Notes: a model not told the origin generated them from the letters alone. Counted from the stretch's first letter, positions 23,376-32,922 are shown. The stretch is 64,000 nt of DNA from JACKNG01 sp040220855 (GCA_040220855.1 JAVJVZ010000021.1:1-64000), one strand, 5' to 3'. Translations and numbers: made by a program.

Positions 23376-24362
23376 TCAGACCTCGTCGAGGTCGACAGTA
23401 CTCGCTACCGGCTTCTCGCCGGCCTTGATCAGCTCGCGTGGCAGGCTGAAGACCACCTGCTCCTTGATTCCCGGGACCTCGGCGACATCGATCCCACCAT
23501 GGTCGCGCAGGGTCTGCACGACCTGGTCGACCAGCACCTCGGGCGCCGAGGCGCCGGCTGTCACGCCAACGCTCTGCTTGCCGTACAGCCACTCGGTGCG
23601 AATCTCCGCGGCACTGTCGATGAGGTAGGCCGGAATACCCTGCTTCTCGGCGATCTCCTTCAAGCGCGTCGAGTTCGAACTCGTCTGCGAGCCGACGACG
23701 AGGATGAGATCGCAATACTGCACCATGCGCTTGACGGCATCCTGGCGATTCTGCGTGGCGTAGCAGATGTCCTCCTTCTTGGGGCCGTCGATGCGTGGAA
23801 AGCGCGCACGCAGGGCATCGATGATGGTCGCCGTGTCGTCCATCGACAGCGTGGTCTGCGTCACGAAGGCGAGGAAATCCGGGTCCTTGACCTGCAGTTG
23901 CTCGACGTCGGCGACGGACTCCACCAGGTACATGCCGCCGCGGCCGTCGTCGAGCCGGCGGTACTGGCCGAGCGTGCCCTCCACCTCGGGGTGACCGGCA
24001 TGTCCGATGAGGATGCACTCGCGACCCTCGTTCTGGTAGCGACCGACTTCCATGTGCACCTTGGTGACCAGCGGGCAGATGGCATCGAACACGCGCAGCT
24101 TGCGGCGTGCCGCTTCCTCGCGTACCGCCTTGGCAACGCCGTGGGCGCTGAAGATGACGGTGGCATCGTCCGGAACTTCGTCGAGTTCGTCGACGAACAC
24201 GGCGCCCTTCGAGCGCAGACCATCGACGACGTACTTGTTGTGCACGACCTCGTGGCGGACGTAGACGGGGGCGCCGAAGATCTCGAGCGCGCGTTCGACG
24301 ATGCCGATGGCACGGTCGACGCCGGCGCAGAAACCGCGGGGATTGGCGAGATGGATTTGCAT
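23376..24362 (-). CDS. ispH: 4-hydroxy-3-methylbut-2-enyl diphosphate reductase
   Basis: 328 residues from ATG 24362. The three iron-sulfur cysteines are visible in NPRGFCAGVDRA, FDAICPLVTKVH and EDICYATQNRQ. The HHEV-type substrate motifs (VRHEVVHNKYVV, IGHAGHPEVEGT) and SNSTRL are conserved. It performs the last step of the MEP pathway, making IPP and DMAPP. It follows lspA after 80 bases; the fkpB gene often found between them is absent. Confidence 0.97.
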   Translation of the reverse strand: MQIHLANPRGFCAGVDRAIGIVERALEIFGAPVYVRHEVVHNKYVVDGLRSKGAVFVDELDEVPDDATVIFSAHGVAKAVREEAARRKLRVFDAICPLVTKVHMEVGRYQNEGRECILIGHAGHPEVEGTLGQYRRLDDGRGGMYLVESVADVEQLQVKDPDFLAFVTQTTLSMDDTATIIDALRARFPRIDGPKKEDICYATQNRQDAVKRMVQYCDLILVVGSQTSSNSTRLKEIAEKQGIPAYLIDSAAEIRTEWLYGKQSVGVTAGASAPEVLVDQVVQTLRDHGGIDVAEVPGIKEQVVFSLPRELIKAGEKPVASTVDLDEV

Positions 24363-24442
24363 GGGGCCGGAGGCTCTCTCGAAGGTGAGCGTGGCGCGAT
24401 CATACACGTGCGTGCGGACGACCGCAGTTTCACCCAGTCGAA

Positions 24443-24934
24443 TCAGGGTTTTTGCGTGGCCTCGTCGCGGCCCTGGCGCGGGCCGTGCAGGATCAGCATG
24501 ACCGCGCCGACGGTGATGGCGGCGTCGGCGACGTTGAACGCCGGCCATGACCAGCGCTCGTAGTAGAGCTGCACGAAATCGACCACGTAACCGAGCAGCA
24601 GGCGGTCGACCAGGTTGCCGATGGCACCGCCGAGAATGAGCGCGAGAGCCAGCGGCACCCAGCGCTGGGCGGCATCGAGCGCCGCCATCCACACGATGAC
24701 CACGCCGCCGACCAGTACCGCGACGCCGGCGAGGAACCAGCGCTGCCAGCCGGAGGCCTCGTGCAGCAGGCTGAAGGCTGCACCGGTGTTGTGCAGCAGG
24801 GTGAGGTTGAAGCCCGGTACCACGGCATGCGGCACGCCGTAGTCGAGCATGCCACTCGCGAGCTGTTTGGTGACCTGGTCGAGTACACACACAACCAGCG
24901 CCCACCCCAGCCAGCGGCCGAGCTTACGCGCCAT
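24443..24934 (-). CDS. lspA: Lipoprotein signal peptidase II
   Basis: 163 residues from ATG 24934, overlapping the ribF end by 11 bases. Four membrane helices are visible. The conserved aspartate motifs GNLVDRLLLGYVVDF and FNVADAAITVG carry the catalytic pair, and NTGAAFSLL is a family signature. It cleaves prolipoprotein signal peptides in the inner membrane. Confidence 0.97.
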   Translation of the reverse strand: MARKLGRWLGWALVVCVLDQVTKQLASGMLDYGVPHAVVPGFNLTLLHNTGAAFSLLHEASGWQRWFLAGVAVLVGGVVIVWMAALDAAQRWVPLALALILGGAIGNLVDRLLLGYVVDFVQLYYERWSWPAFNVADAAITVGAVMLILHGPRQGRDEATQKP

Positions 24935-25865
24935 GGTATTCGAAGGTAAGGCGATCGCGTGCCACCTGGCAGTCCCGCTTGATCTGCTCGGCCATGGCGG
25001 CAAAGGAATCGAACGCGATGTCGTCGCGAATCTTGTCGCAGAACTGCACCGAGATGTGGCGCCCGTAGCAGTCCTCGTCGTAGTCGAAAATGTGTACTTC
25101 GAGCACGTAACGGGGATCTTCGATAATCGGTCGATCGCCAACGTAGCCGACGCCAATGCGCGGCGCCGGGCCGAGTCCGTGAACACGTACGGCGAAGATG
25201 CCGGCAATCGGGCTCTTGAGGCGGTGGAGATCGATGTTGGCAGTCGGGAAGCCCCACTCGCGGCCCTGCTTGTGACCTTCTACCACCCGGCCCTCGATGC
25301 AGTAGGGATGGCCCAGCATGCGCTCGGCTTCGCCCATGTAGCCGTGGCGCAGCAGGTAGCGCACGTAGGTGCTCGAGATGCGCTTGCCGATGAACAGGAA
25401 CGGCGGCGTCTGCTCGAGCGTGAAGCCGTGGCGCGTGGCCAGATCGTGCAGCAGCGAGAAGTCGCCGCCGCGCCCGCTGCCGAACCGGAAGTCGTCGCCG
25501 ATGATGAGCGCCTTGATGCCGAGACGCTGAACCAGGAACTCCTCGACGAAGCGCTGCGGCGAGTAAGCAGCGAGCTCCTGGTTGAAGCGCAGCACGAACA
25601 GGCGATCGACGCCGCGCTCGCGGATGAGCCGAAACTTCTCGCGAAAGCGCGACAGCCGCGCCGGTACGCGACCGCGACCGAAATACTCGGCCGGTTGAGG
25701 CTCGAACAGGATCACCACGCTCGGCAGGCCGAGCGCCGCTCCGTGGCGCTTGAGCCGCTTGATGATTTCGGTGTGGCCGAGGTGCACGCCGTCGAAATTG
25801 CCGATCGTCGCCACGCACCCGAAGTGCTCGGGCCGGATATTGTGTCTTCCTCTGATCAGTTGCAT
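24924..25865 (-). CDS. ribF: Bifunctional riboflavin kinase/FAD synthetase
   Basis: 313 residues from ATG 25865. The N-terminal FMN adenylyltransferase domain has ATIGNFDGVHLGH and the STYVRYLL motif. The C-terminal kinase domain has GRVVEGHKQGREWGFPTANI. It makes FMN and then FAD. It overlaps lspA directly, where many gammaproteobacteria have ileS between the two genes. Confidence 0.97.
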   Translation of the reverse strand: MQLIRGRHNIRPEHFGCVATIGNFDGVHLGHTEIIKRLKRHGAALGLPSVVILFEPQPAEYFGRGRVPARLSRFREKFRLIRERGVDRLFVLRFNQELAAYSPQRFVEEFLVQRLGIKALIIGDDFRFGSGRGGDFSLLHDLATRHGFTLEQTPPFLFIGKRISSTYVRYLLRHGYMGEAERMLGHPYCIEGRVVEGHKQGREWGFPTANIDLHRLKSPIAGIFAVRVHGLGPAPRIGVGYVGDRPIIEDPRYVLEVHIFDYDEDCYGRHISVQFCDKIRDDIAFDSFAAMAEQIKRDCQVARDRLTFEYHGA

Positions 25866-25908
25866 CGAACCGGACGTGAACGGCGAGCTGCTTTGCGGCG
25901 GTGCGACA

Positions 25909-27579
25909 TTATACGCTGCCACCGCGCGTCGACATATCGCGTGGGCGCAGGCCGAGCGCGAGCAGCACGAGAAAATAGGTGGCCCCGCCGAGGCCGATGG
26001 CAGCAGCGAGCGCAGCGGCGCGTTCGCCGGCATTCCACGCGCTCCAGCTCGCCGCCGGCGCGGTCCACCACGCGAGCAAGACGCTCATCGCGATCGCGGC
26101 GATCACCACGCGCGCCAGGAACCAGCCCCAGCCGGCAGTCGGTCGGTAGACCCCCTCGCGCACCAGGCCGCGCCACAGAAGGCCCGCGTTGACACAGGCC
26201 GACAGCGTCGTCGCCAGGGCGAGACCGGCATGCGCGAGCGGGAATACGAAAATGAGATTCATCACCATGTTGGTACACATCGCGATGATGCCGATACGCA
26301 CCGGGGTGCGCGTGTCCTGGCGGGCGAAGTAGCCGGGCGCGAGCACCTTGACGAGGATGAAAGCGAGTAGTCCGCCGGCGTAGGCCATCAGGCTCTGCCC
26401 GGCCATGGCGACATCGCGCGCGCCGAGTTCGCCATATTCGAACAGCGTGCTGAGCAGCGGCATCGCGAGCACGCCGAGGCCGCAGGCCGCCGGCAGGCCG
26501 ATCAACAGCACCCAGCGCAGCGCCCAGTCGAGCGTCGCCGAGAAGGCCTCGCGACTGCCTTCGCTGTGCCGCGACGAGAGTGCGGGCAGGATCACGGTGG
26601 CGAGCGCGATGCCGAACACGCCGAGCGGGAACTCGACCAGTCGATCGGCGTAGTAGAGCCAGGAGATACTGCCGGTCTCGAGAAACGACGCAATGACGGT
26701 ATCGAGCAGCAGGTTGATCTGCGCCACGGAGACGCCGAACAGCGCCGGCCCCATGAGCGCGAGGATACGGCGCACGCCCTGGTGCGCGAACGCGACGCGC
26801 AGGCGGATGCCGAGACCGAGCCGCATCACCGCGGCGACCTGCAGCGCGAGCTGCGCGATGCCGCCGAGCAGCACGCCCACGGCGAGCGCCATGACCGGCT
26901 GCGCGAGGTGTGGCGCGAGCAACCAGGCACAGCCGATCATCGCCACGTTCAGCAGGACCGGCGTGAAGGCAGGCACCGCGAAGCGACCGAAGGTATTCAG
27001 CACCGCGCCGGCCAGCGCCGCGAGTGAGATGAAGAGCAGATAGGGAAAGGTCAGTCGCAGCAGGGCGCTGGCCAGCTCGAGTTTGCCGGCGTCACCGATG
27101 AAGCCCGGCGCGAACACCATGATGAACACCGGCGCGGCGGCGACGCCGATCGCGGTGAAGCCACACAGCACCACCGCGAGTACGCCGGCGGTACTGCCGA
27201 CCAGGTCGGCCGTCGACGCGCTGCCCTCGCGCTCGCGGTACTCGGCGAGCACCGGCACGAAGGCCTGGGAGAAAGCCCCCTCGGCGAACAGGCGGCGGAA
27301 GAGGTTGGGAATCTTGAAGGCGACGAAAAAGACGTCGGCTGCGAGCGAGGCGCCGAACACGCGCGCGATGACGACGTCACGAACAAAGCCGAGGACGCGC
27401 GAGATCAACGTCATCTGGCCGACCACGGCGGTCGAGCGAAGCAGTCCTGTGGCCAGTTGCGGCGACTCCCGGATGAGGCGAAGGCAGACCGGGCCGCGGC
27501 GCGGCCGGATGCAGGGGCGCAGTGTACACGCTGGCCGCCGCGGCGGCCGCTGCGGGAGGGCGCCCTGCCGGATTGACAT
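25909..27579 (-). CDS. murJ: Lipid II flippase MurJ
   Basis: Multi-spanning MOP-superfamily transporter beginning with the conserved LLRSTAVVGQMTLISRVLGF helix and including RRLFAEGAFSQAFVP. It moves lipid II across the inner membrane for peptidoglycan synthesis. The start is uncertain. ATG 27579 adds about 47 unconserved residues. ATG 27414 would cut the first helix. A CTG just before the conserved segment has GGGAG at good spacing. The gene is divergent from rpsT, as in many gammaproteobacteria. Confidence 0.92.
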   Translation of the reverse strand: MSIRQGALPQRPPRRPACTLRPCIRPRRGPVCLRLIRESPQLATGLLRSTAVVGQMTLISRVLGFVRDVVIARVFGASLAADVFFVAFKIPNLFRRLFAEGAFSQAFVPVLAEYREREGSASTADLVGSTAGVLAVVLCGFTAIGVAAAPVFIMVFAPGFIGDAGKLELASALLRLTFPYLLFISLAALAGAVLNTFGRFAVPAFTPVLLNVAMIGCAWLLAPHLAQPVMALAVGVLLGGIAQLALQVAAVMRLGLGIRLRVAFAHQGVRRILALMGPALFGVSVAQINLLLDTVIASFLETGSISWLYYADRLVEFPLGVFGIALATVILPALSSRHSEGSREAFSATLDWALRWVLLIGLPAACGLGVLAMPLLSTLFEYGELGARDVAMAGQSLMAYAGGLLAFILVKVLAPGYFARQDTRTPVRIGIIAMCTNMVMNLIFVFPLAHAGLALATTLSACVNAGLLWRGLVREGVYRPTAGWGWFLARVVIAAIAMSVLLAWWTAPAASWSAWNAGERAAALAAAIGLGGATYFLVLLALGLRPRDMSTRGGSV

Positions 27580-27644
27580 TCCGGCGCCGAAACCGCATAT
27601 TTGCGCGCCTTTCCGCAGTCAGACCGTATTTTTGGAGCAGCGCA

Positions 27645-27908
27645 TTGGCTAATTCCTCCCAGGCCCGGAAACGCGCCCGCCAGTCCGAGCAGCGACGCAA
27701 GCACAACGCGAGCCGCCGCTCCCTCGTGCGTACCCGCATCAAGCAGGTCATCAAGGCCATCGAGAGCGGCGACAAGGCCAGCGCCGAGCAGGCCTATGCC
27801 GTGGCCGTACCGGTCATCGACCGCATGGCCGGTACCGACATCATCCACAAGAACAAGGCCGCACGACACAAGTCGCGCCTGATTGCGCGCATCAAGGGCA
27901 TGGCCTGA
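27645..27908 (+). CDS. rpsT: 30S ribosomal protein S20 (UUG start)
   Basis: 87 residues, ANSSQARKRARQSEQRRKHN..., a full-length S20. The start is TTG 27645 with GGAG seven bases upstream; no ATG fits the conserved N-terminus. Escherichia coli rpsT also starts with UUG, and that weak start takes part in S20 autoregulation, so the same control is likely here. The upstream in-frame extension is rejected. Confidence 0.96.
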   Translation: MANSSQARKRARQSEQRRKHNASRRSLVRTRIKQVIKAIESGDKASAEQAYAVAVPVIDRMAGTDIIHKNKAARHKSRLIARIKGMA

Positions 27909-27965
27909 ACGCCAGCGCCGGCTGACGCCGCTGCCTGTCCGGCAGCCGCGTGCAGCGCCGCGAAT

Positions 27966-27988
27966 AGCCGGCCCCGGGCCGGCTTTTT
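27966..27988 (+). terminator. rpsT intrinsic terminator
   Basis: AGCCGGC and GCCGGCT form a 7-bp stem around CCCGG (27966-27984), followed by TTTTT. It lies 58 bases after rpsT and 50 bases before the end of the convergent proB gene. Confidence 0.85.
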
Positions 27989-28037
27989 CGTGCCCGCGCG
28001 GCGCGTGCCCGCCGCGCCCTGGGCGCGACCGTCGGCC

Positions 28038-29201
28038 CTACACGTGGGTGTCGAGGAGCAGGTTGTCGCGGTGGATCAGCTCGGGCTCACGAATGTAGCC
28101 CAGCACCTGCTCGATCTGTCCCGAGGCCAGCCCCTTGATGCGCTGGCATTCCGCCGCCGAGTAATTGGCGAGCCCACGACCGAGCTCGCGCCCGTCGGGC
28201 CCATGCAGCATGACGAGCTCGCCGCGCGAGAATTCGCCCTCGATCGCCTGCACGCCGACGGCGAGCAGGCTCTTGCCTTGCGCGGTCAGCGCCGCGCAGG
28301 CGCCGGCGTCGAGCCACAGGCGTCCGCGCGGACGAATCGAGCCACCCAGCCACTGCTTGCGCGCGGCCACCTTCTCGCGCGTGGAATGCAGCAGCGTGCC
28401 CACGGTCTCACCGCGACCGATCGCGCCAAGCACGTCGTCGAGCCGCCCCGAGGCAATGATGGTGGAGGTGGCCGAACGCGCGGCGAGTCGCGCCGCACGC
28501 AGCTTGGTGCGCATGCCGCCACGGCCCCACGCGCCGCCGCCACCGGCAATCGCCTCGAGCGCCGGGTCGTCGACCAGTGCGTAGTCGATCAGCTGTGCTG
28601 CAGGGTCATGGCGCGGGTCGGCACTCATCAGCCCGGCCTGGTCGGTGAGCAGCACGAGCAGGTCGGCCTCGATGAGGTTGCTGACCAGCCCGGCCAGGGT
28701 GTCATTGTCGCCGAGGCTGATCTCTGCGGTGGCGACGGTATCGTTCTCGTTGATGACCGGGAACACGCCGAGTTCGAGCAAGGTCCACAACGTGCTCCGC
28801 GCGTTGAGATAGCGCTGGCGATCGGAGAGATCCTCGTGCGTCAGCAGAATCTGCGCGGCGCGCCGGCCGAACTTCTCGTAGGCCTGGTTCCAGCCGCGCA
28901 CCAGCCCCATCTGTCCGATTGCGGCAGCGGCCTGCAGCTGGTTGAGCTGGTGCGGCCGGGTAGTCCAGCCGAGACGGGCGGCGCCCTCGGCGACCGAGCC
29001 TGACGTCACCACGACGACCTGGTGGCCGGCCTGCTGCAGGGCCACCATCTGGTGCGCCCAGCCTTCGATCGCCTCGAGGTTGAGGCCGACGCCCTCGCGC
29101 GTCGCGAGCGCGCTGCCGACCTTCACCACCCAGCGCCGCGAGCGCGCCAGGCGACCGCGCAGTTCAGCCGGACTCACCGGCGTCGTCCCCGGCGTCGTCA
29201 T
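28038..29201 (-). CDS. proB: Glutamate 5-kinase
   Basis: 387 residues from ATG 29201, overlapping the end of obgE by 38 bases. The kinase domain has RRWVVKVGSAL, VVVVTSGSVAEGA, VFPVINENDTVA and GGGGAWGRGGMRTKL. A C-terminal PUA domain follows (GRLWLDAGACAAL... GELGRGLANYSA-type motifs). It catalyses the first step of proline synthesis. The obgE-proB order is common in gammaproteobacteria. Confidence 0.96.
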   Translation of the reverse strand: MTTPGTTPVSPAELRGRLARSRRWVVKVGSALATREGVGLNLEAIEGWAHQMVALQQAGHQVVVVTSGSVAEGAARLGWTTRPHQLNQLQAAAAIGQMGLVRGWNQAYEKFGRRAAQILLTHEDLSDRQRYLNARSTLWTLLELGVFPVINENDTVATAEISLGDNDTLAGLVSNLIEADLLVLLTDQAGLMSADPRHDPAAQLIDYALVDDPALEAIAGGGGAWGRGGMRTKLRAARLAARSATSTIIASGRLDDVLGAIGRGETVGTLLHSTREKVAARKQWLGGSIRPRGRLWLDAGACAALTAQGKSLLAVGVQAIEGEFSRGELVMLHGPDGRELGRGLANYSAAECQRIKGLASGQIEQVLGYIREPELIHRDNLLLDTHV

Positions 29202-30234
29202 CGTCGTCGTTCTCCTCGTCGTGCTTGCCGTGCTCCTCGAGCCACGCATGAATCGCCCACATCAGGGCATCGCAGCCATGCCCGGTCACCGCCGAAACGC
29301 GGTATACCGGCCCGGCCCAGCCGGCATCGCGCAGGCGCTGCTCGGCCGCGTCGACATGCTGCGCGTCGGCGGCATCGATCTTGTTCAGTACCACCCAGCG
29401 CGCGCGGGCGGCAAGCGCCGCGTCGTGCCCGGCGAGCTCGGCGCTGATGGTGGCGAAATCGGTCAGCGGGTCGCGTTCCGGGTCGAAGCCGGAAACGTCG
29501 ATCAGGTGCAGCAGCAGGCGCGTGCGCTCGAGGTGCTTGAGAAAGCGCAGCCCGAGACCGGCCCCCTCCGCAGCTCCCTCGATGATGCCGGGGATATCGG
29601 CGATGACGAAGCTCTGCTCGGTGCCGAGACGCACCACGCCGAGGTTTGGCACGAGCGTGGTGAAGGGGTAATCGGCGACCTTCGGGCGCGCCGCCGACAC
29701 CGCGCGGATGAGCGTCGACTTACCGGCATTGGGCAGGCCGAGCAGGCCGACGTCGGCGAGCAGCTTGAGCTCCAGCCGGAGCTCGCGGTGCTCGCCCGGC
29801 TTGCCCGGCGTCGTGCGGCGGGGGGCGCGATTGACGCTGCTCTTGAAGCGCGTGTTGCCGAGGCCATGAAAGCCACCTCGCGCGACCAGCAGCCGCGCAC
29901 CGCCGCCGACCATGTCACCGAGCAGTTCGTCGGTCTCGGCATCGTAGACCAGCGTGCCCTCGGGCACGCGCACGACGAGGTCGTCGCCGCTCTTGCCACT
30001 GCGCTCGCGGCCGGCGCCGGGTGCGCCGTTCTGTGCGCGGAAACGCCGCTTGAAGCGGAAGTCGACCAGCGTGTTGAGACCGGGATCGACTTCCAGCCAC
30101 ACGCTGCCGCCGTCGCCACCGTCACCGCCATCCGGTCCGCCACGCGGAATGAACTTTTCGCGGCGGAAGCTGAGGCAGCCGTCGCCGCCCTTGCCGGCGT
30201 CGACGGTGATTGTGGCCTCGTCTACGAATTTCAT
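29164..30234 (-). CDS. obgE: Obg-family ribosome-associated GTPase
   Basis: 356 residues from ATG 30234. The glycine-rich Obg domain (MKFVDEATITVDAGKGGDG... GGPDGGDGGDGG) is followed by a G domain with GLPNAGKSTL (P-loop), DIPGIIEGA (G3) and NKID (G4). The tail is acidic (DEENDDDDD). It acts in 50S assembly and stress response. It lies behind the rpmA terminator, so it may also have its own promoter. Confidence 0.97.
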   Translation of the reverse strand: MKFVDEATITVDAGKGGDGCLSFRREKFIPRGGPDGGDGGDGGSVWLEVDPGLNTLVDFRFKRRFRAQNGAPGAGRERSGKSGDDLVVRVPEGTLVYDAETDELLGDMVGGGARLLVARGGFHGLGNTRFKSSVNRAPRRTTPGKPGEHRELRLELKLLADVGLLGLPNAGKSTLIRAVSAARPKVADYPFTTLVPNLGVVRLGTEQSFVIADIPGIIEGAAEGAGLGLRFLKHLERTRLLLHLIDVSGFDPERDPLTDFATISAELAGHDAALAARARWVVLNKIDAADAQHVDAAEQRLRDAGWAGPVYRVSAVTGHGCDALMWAIHAWLEEHGKHDEENDDDDDAGDDAGESG

Positions 30235-30271
30235 ACTGGGCGTGCGCTGCGGTGGGCGCTCGAGTGGGCAC

Positions 30272-30297
30272 AAAAAACCCCGTCAGCGACGGGGTTT
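30272..30297 (-). terminator. Terminator between rpmA and obgE
   Basis: Read on the minus strand, ACCCCGTC and GACGGGGT form an 8-bp stem with a 3-base loop followed by six or more T residues. It partly separates rplU-rpmA from obgE-proB. Confidence 0.85.
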
Positions 30298-30320
30298 CCT
30301 GCGTGCCGTGCGCGCGCGGC

Positions 30321-30581
30321 CTACTGGGCGGCGACAACGCTCACGAAACGGCGCTTCAACGGCCCCTTGCGCTCGAACACCACGGTGCCGTCGGTGGTGG
30401 CGAAAATGGTGTGATCGCGGCCGAGGGAGACGTTGGTGCCGGCATGAAAATGGGTACCGCGCTGGCGCACGATGATGTTGCCCGCACGCACGTTCTCGCC
30501 GCCGAAACGCTTGACGCCGAGGCGCTTTGATTCCGAATCGCGGCCGTTGCGGGTGCTGCCGCCTGCTTTCTTGTGTGCCAT
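30321..30581 (-). CDS. rpmA: 50S ribosomal protein L27
   Basis: 86 residues beginning MAHKKAGGSTRNGRDSESKR, the canonical L27 N-terminus that reaches the peptidyl-transferase centre, with no Firmicute-type cleavable extension. It follows rplU after 5 bases. Confidence 0.98.
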   Translation of the reverse strand: MAHKKAGGSTRNGRDSESKRLGVKRFGGENVRAGNIIVRQRGTHFHAGTNVSLGRDHTIFATTDGTVVFERKGPLKRRFVSVVAAQ

Positions 30582-30586
30582 GTGTC

Positions 30587-30901
30587 TTAGCCTCGCTGGA
30601 CGCCGGTGATTTCCACCCGGGTGTAGTTCTGGCGGTGGCCCATCGTGCGGCGGTAATGCTTGCGCCGCTTGAACTTGACGATGCGGATCTTCTCACCGCG
30701 GCCGTGCTCGACGACCTTGGCGGTGACGCGTGCACCGTCGACGAAGGGCGCTCCGACCGCGATGTCCTCGCCGTCGGCAACCATCAGCACCTGGTCGAAC
30801 TGGACTTCGCCACCGGCCTCGACCGGCAGGGTCTCGACGTTGAGCTTGTCACCGGCGCTGACGCGATACTGCTTGCCGCCCGTTTTGATCACTGCGTACA
30901 T
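30587..30901 (-). CDS. rplU: 50S ribosomal protein L21
   Basis: 104 residues, MYAVIKTGGKQYRVSAGDKL... through KFKRRKHYRRTMGHRQNYT, a complete L21. First gene of the rplU-rpmA unit, divergent from ispB, so the region 30902-31084 holds the promoters of both directions. Confidence 0.98.
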   Translation of the reverse strand: MYAVIKTGGKQYRVSAGDKLNVETLPVEAGGEVQFDQVLMVADGEDIAVGAPFVDGARVTAKVVEHGRGEKIRIVKFKRRKHYRRTMGHRQNYTRVEITGVQRG

Positions 30902-31084
30902 TGAACTGGAACCTGGTTGCTGGGCCTGGGGTTTGGCCCTGGCCGGGCGAGCCCCGGGCCGAGGGAGCGCGCGATTCTACGGAAATCGCCCCGGGTAGAC
31001 AAGGCGAGCGGCATTGAAATGGTAATTTGGGGCGTGGCTTGGCAAGATCGCCGGCCCAGCCCCGTGCGCGACCTGCGAGCCCCA

Positions 31085-32074
31085 GTGGACGACACCAAAG
31101 CCCCGCCCGACATCGACCAGCTGCGCGCACTCGTCCGCGAGGACGTCGCCGCGGTCGATCGCCTGATTCGGGCCCGCCTGTACTCGGATGTCGTGCTCAT
31201 CAACCAGCTCGGACATTACATCATCGCCGGCGGCGGCAAACGCCTGCGCCCCCTGCTCGCCCTGCTCAGCGCACGCGCGGCCGGGTACGAGGGCACCAAG
31301 CACGTCGAAGCAGCCGTGATCATCGAGCTCGTGCATACCGCGACACTCCTGCACGACGACGTCGTCGATGCCTCGAAGATGCGACGCGGCCGCGAAACCG
31401 CCAACCTCGTGTGGGGCAACGAAGCCAGTGTGCTGGTCGGGGATTTCCTCTACTCGCGCGCCTTCCAGATGATGGTCGACCTCGAGAACATGCGCGTGCT
31501 CGAGATTCTCGCCGACGCTACCAACGTCATCGCCGAAGGCGAGGTCATGCAGCTGATGAACTGCCGTGACCCGGAGACCACCGAGGAGCGCTACCTCGTC
31601 ACCATCCAGAACAAGACCGCCAAGTTGTTCGAGGCTGCAGCCATGCTCGGCGCCGTGGTCGCCGGCCGTAGCGGCAGCTTCGAGAACGCCCTCGGCGCCT
31701 ACGGGCGCCACCTCGGCACTGCCTTCCAGCTGGTCGACGACGCCCTCGATTACAGCGCGACACCCGAGGAGCTCGGCAAGAACGTCGGCGACGACCTCGC
31801 CGAAGGCAAGCCGACGCTGCCCCTGCTCTACGCCATGTGGCACGGTACGCCGGAGCAGTCACGCAGCGTGCGCGAGGCCATCGAGCACGGCGGGCGCGAC
31901 TGCCTAGACGACATCATGATCGCGATTGAATCCACCGGGGCCATCACTTACACTTTCGCCCGCGCTCAGGCCGAGGCCGATAAAGCGCGCGCGGCGCTGG
32001 CGGAACTTCCACCTTCCCCCTATCGCGAAGCCCTCGAGGCTCTCGTCGAATTCGCCGTGCATCGGTCTTCTTGA
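31085..32074 (+). CDS. ispB: Octaprenyl diphosphate synthase
   Basis: About 329 residues from GTG 31085, which matches the usual length; ATG 31019 would add 22 residues. The two aspartate-rich motifs are LLHDDVVDASKMRRG and LVDDALDY, and GGGKRLRP binds IPP. It makes the polyprenyl tail of ubiquinone. Divergent from rplU and followed by tRNA-Pro, a common gammaproteobacterial layout. Confidence 0.95.
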   Translation: MDDTKAPPDIDQLRALVREDVAAVDRLIRARLYSDVVLINQLGHYIIAGGGKRLRPLLALLSARAAGYEGTKHVEAAVIIELVHTATLLHDDVVDASKMRRGRETANLVWGNEASVLVGDFLYSRAFQMMVDLENMRVLEILADATNVIAEGEVMQLMNCRDPETTEERYLVTIQNKTAKLFEAAAMLGAVVAGRSGSFENALGAYGRHLGTAFQLVDDALDYSATPEELGKNVGDDLAEGKPTLPLLYAMWHGTPEQSRSVREAIEHGGRDCLDDIMIAIESTGAITYTFARAQAEADKARAALAELPPSPYREALEALVEFAVHRSS

Positions 32075-32088
32075 GTTTCTGAATCAGT

Positions 32089-32165
32089 CGGGGTGTAGCT
32101 CAGCCTGGTAGAGCACTGCCTTCGGGAGGCAGGGGTCGTAGGTTCAAATCCTGTCACCCCGACCA
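32089..32165 (+). tRNA. tRNA-Pro (anticodon CGG)
   Basis: A complete 77-nt cloverleaf: acceptor CGGGGTG/CACCCCG, D-loop GCCTGGTA, anticodon stem CTGCC/GGCAG with loop TTCGGGA (anticodon CGG), TpsiC GGTTCAAATCC and an encoded CCA. It reads CCG proline codons, abundant in such a GC-rich genome. It lies 14 bases after ispB. Confidence 0.95.
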
Positions 32166-32922
32166 TAAACATCAAAGAGTTATCCCGCCGGTTCAATGCC
32201 GTGACTCTTTGCCCTTAGCGGTGATGGTGCAGCCGTGGTGCAACGCCTACCGCCGCTCGGACAGTTCGGCTCAGGTGCATACGCTTCCGGAACCGACAGT
32301 AGCACCTCGCAGTGCAGCCCGCCGACGGCCCGGCCGTCCCTTGTTCCGGTCGAACGCGTACGCTTCGCCGCGGGTAAGCTTCAGTCGCCCGAAGCCCCTG
32401 CGTAACGCTGTCGCGCCCGGTACCCACCAGCGCCGCACCCTGTCCGGCACGCGGCTGTAGCTGCCGGTGTAACCGCAATTGCGCTTCCCCCTCGTACCGC
32501 GCCATCGCCGTTGCCGCGACCAGCGCCTTCTCGGCGGCCCGCCGCGGCTCCAGGAAACCCCATCGATCGTCAGCACATCGGGAAAACGGCTGCAATCAGA
32601 ACCACCCTCGCGATTGATGCTGGCACGGCGCACTGCCGATCGCACCCCGGCAGGTTGTTCGGCGTATCGGAGGATCCCTTCGCGTCGCTCCTCTCCAACG
32701 CCATGTCCTCGAGCGGGGAACCGAGCACCACGGTCATGCGCATCGATCGCCCGGCGCCACTGAGTTCTGAAGAGCGGCGTATGCGCACGTGTTGATAAGG
32801 GAACGAAGGCGCCACATCGCCGCAATGCCGTCCATTTGCTGCTAGGCTGAACGAAGCGAATCCAGCGATACACCCGCCTGTCGGACTGCCTGAGAGGTGG
32901 CAGGATCAAGGAGGGCAATTCG
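32166..32922. other. Non-coding or decayed region after tRNA-Pro
   Basis: 757 bases without a supportable gene. Short open frames on both strands (for example minus 32570-32815) lack RBSs and recognisable motifs and are broken by stops. The position directly after a tRNA, before a large surface-protein gene, would fit a decayed insertion, but I find no integrase motif and no copy of the tRNA 3' end. The last 50 bases contain the RBS of the gene at 32923. Confidence 0.5.

Noticed and set aside
30902..31084. Ribosomal-protein leader structure upstream of rplU
   Set aside because: The segment is GC-rich and can fold, but I could not recognise a specific L21-type leader motif.
32089..32922. tRNA-Pro as attachment site of a second integrated element
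   Set aside because: No integrase motif and no repeat of the tRNA 3' end could be found in the region that follows, so only a possible decayed stretch is reported.
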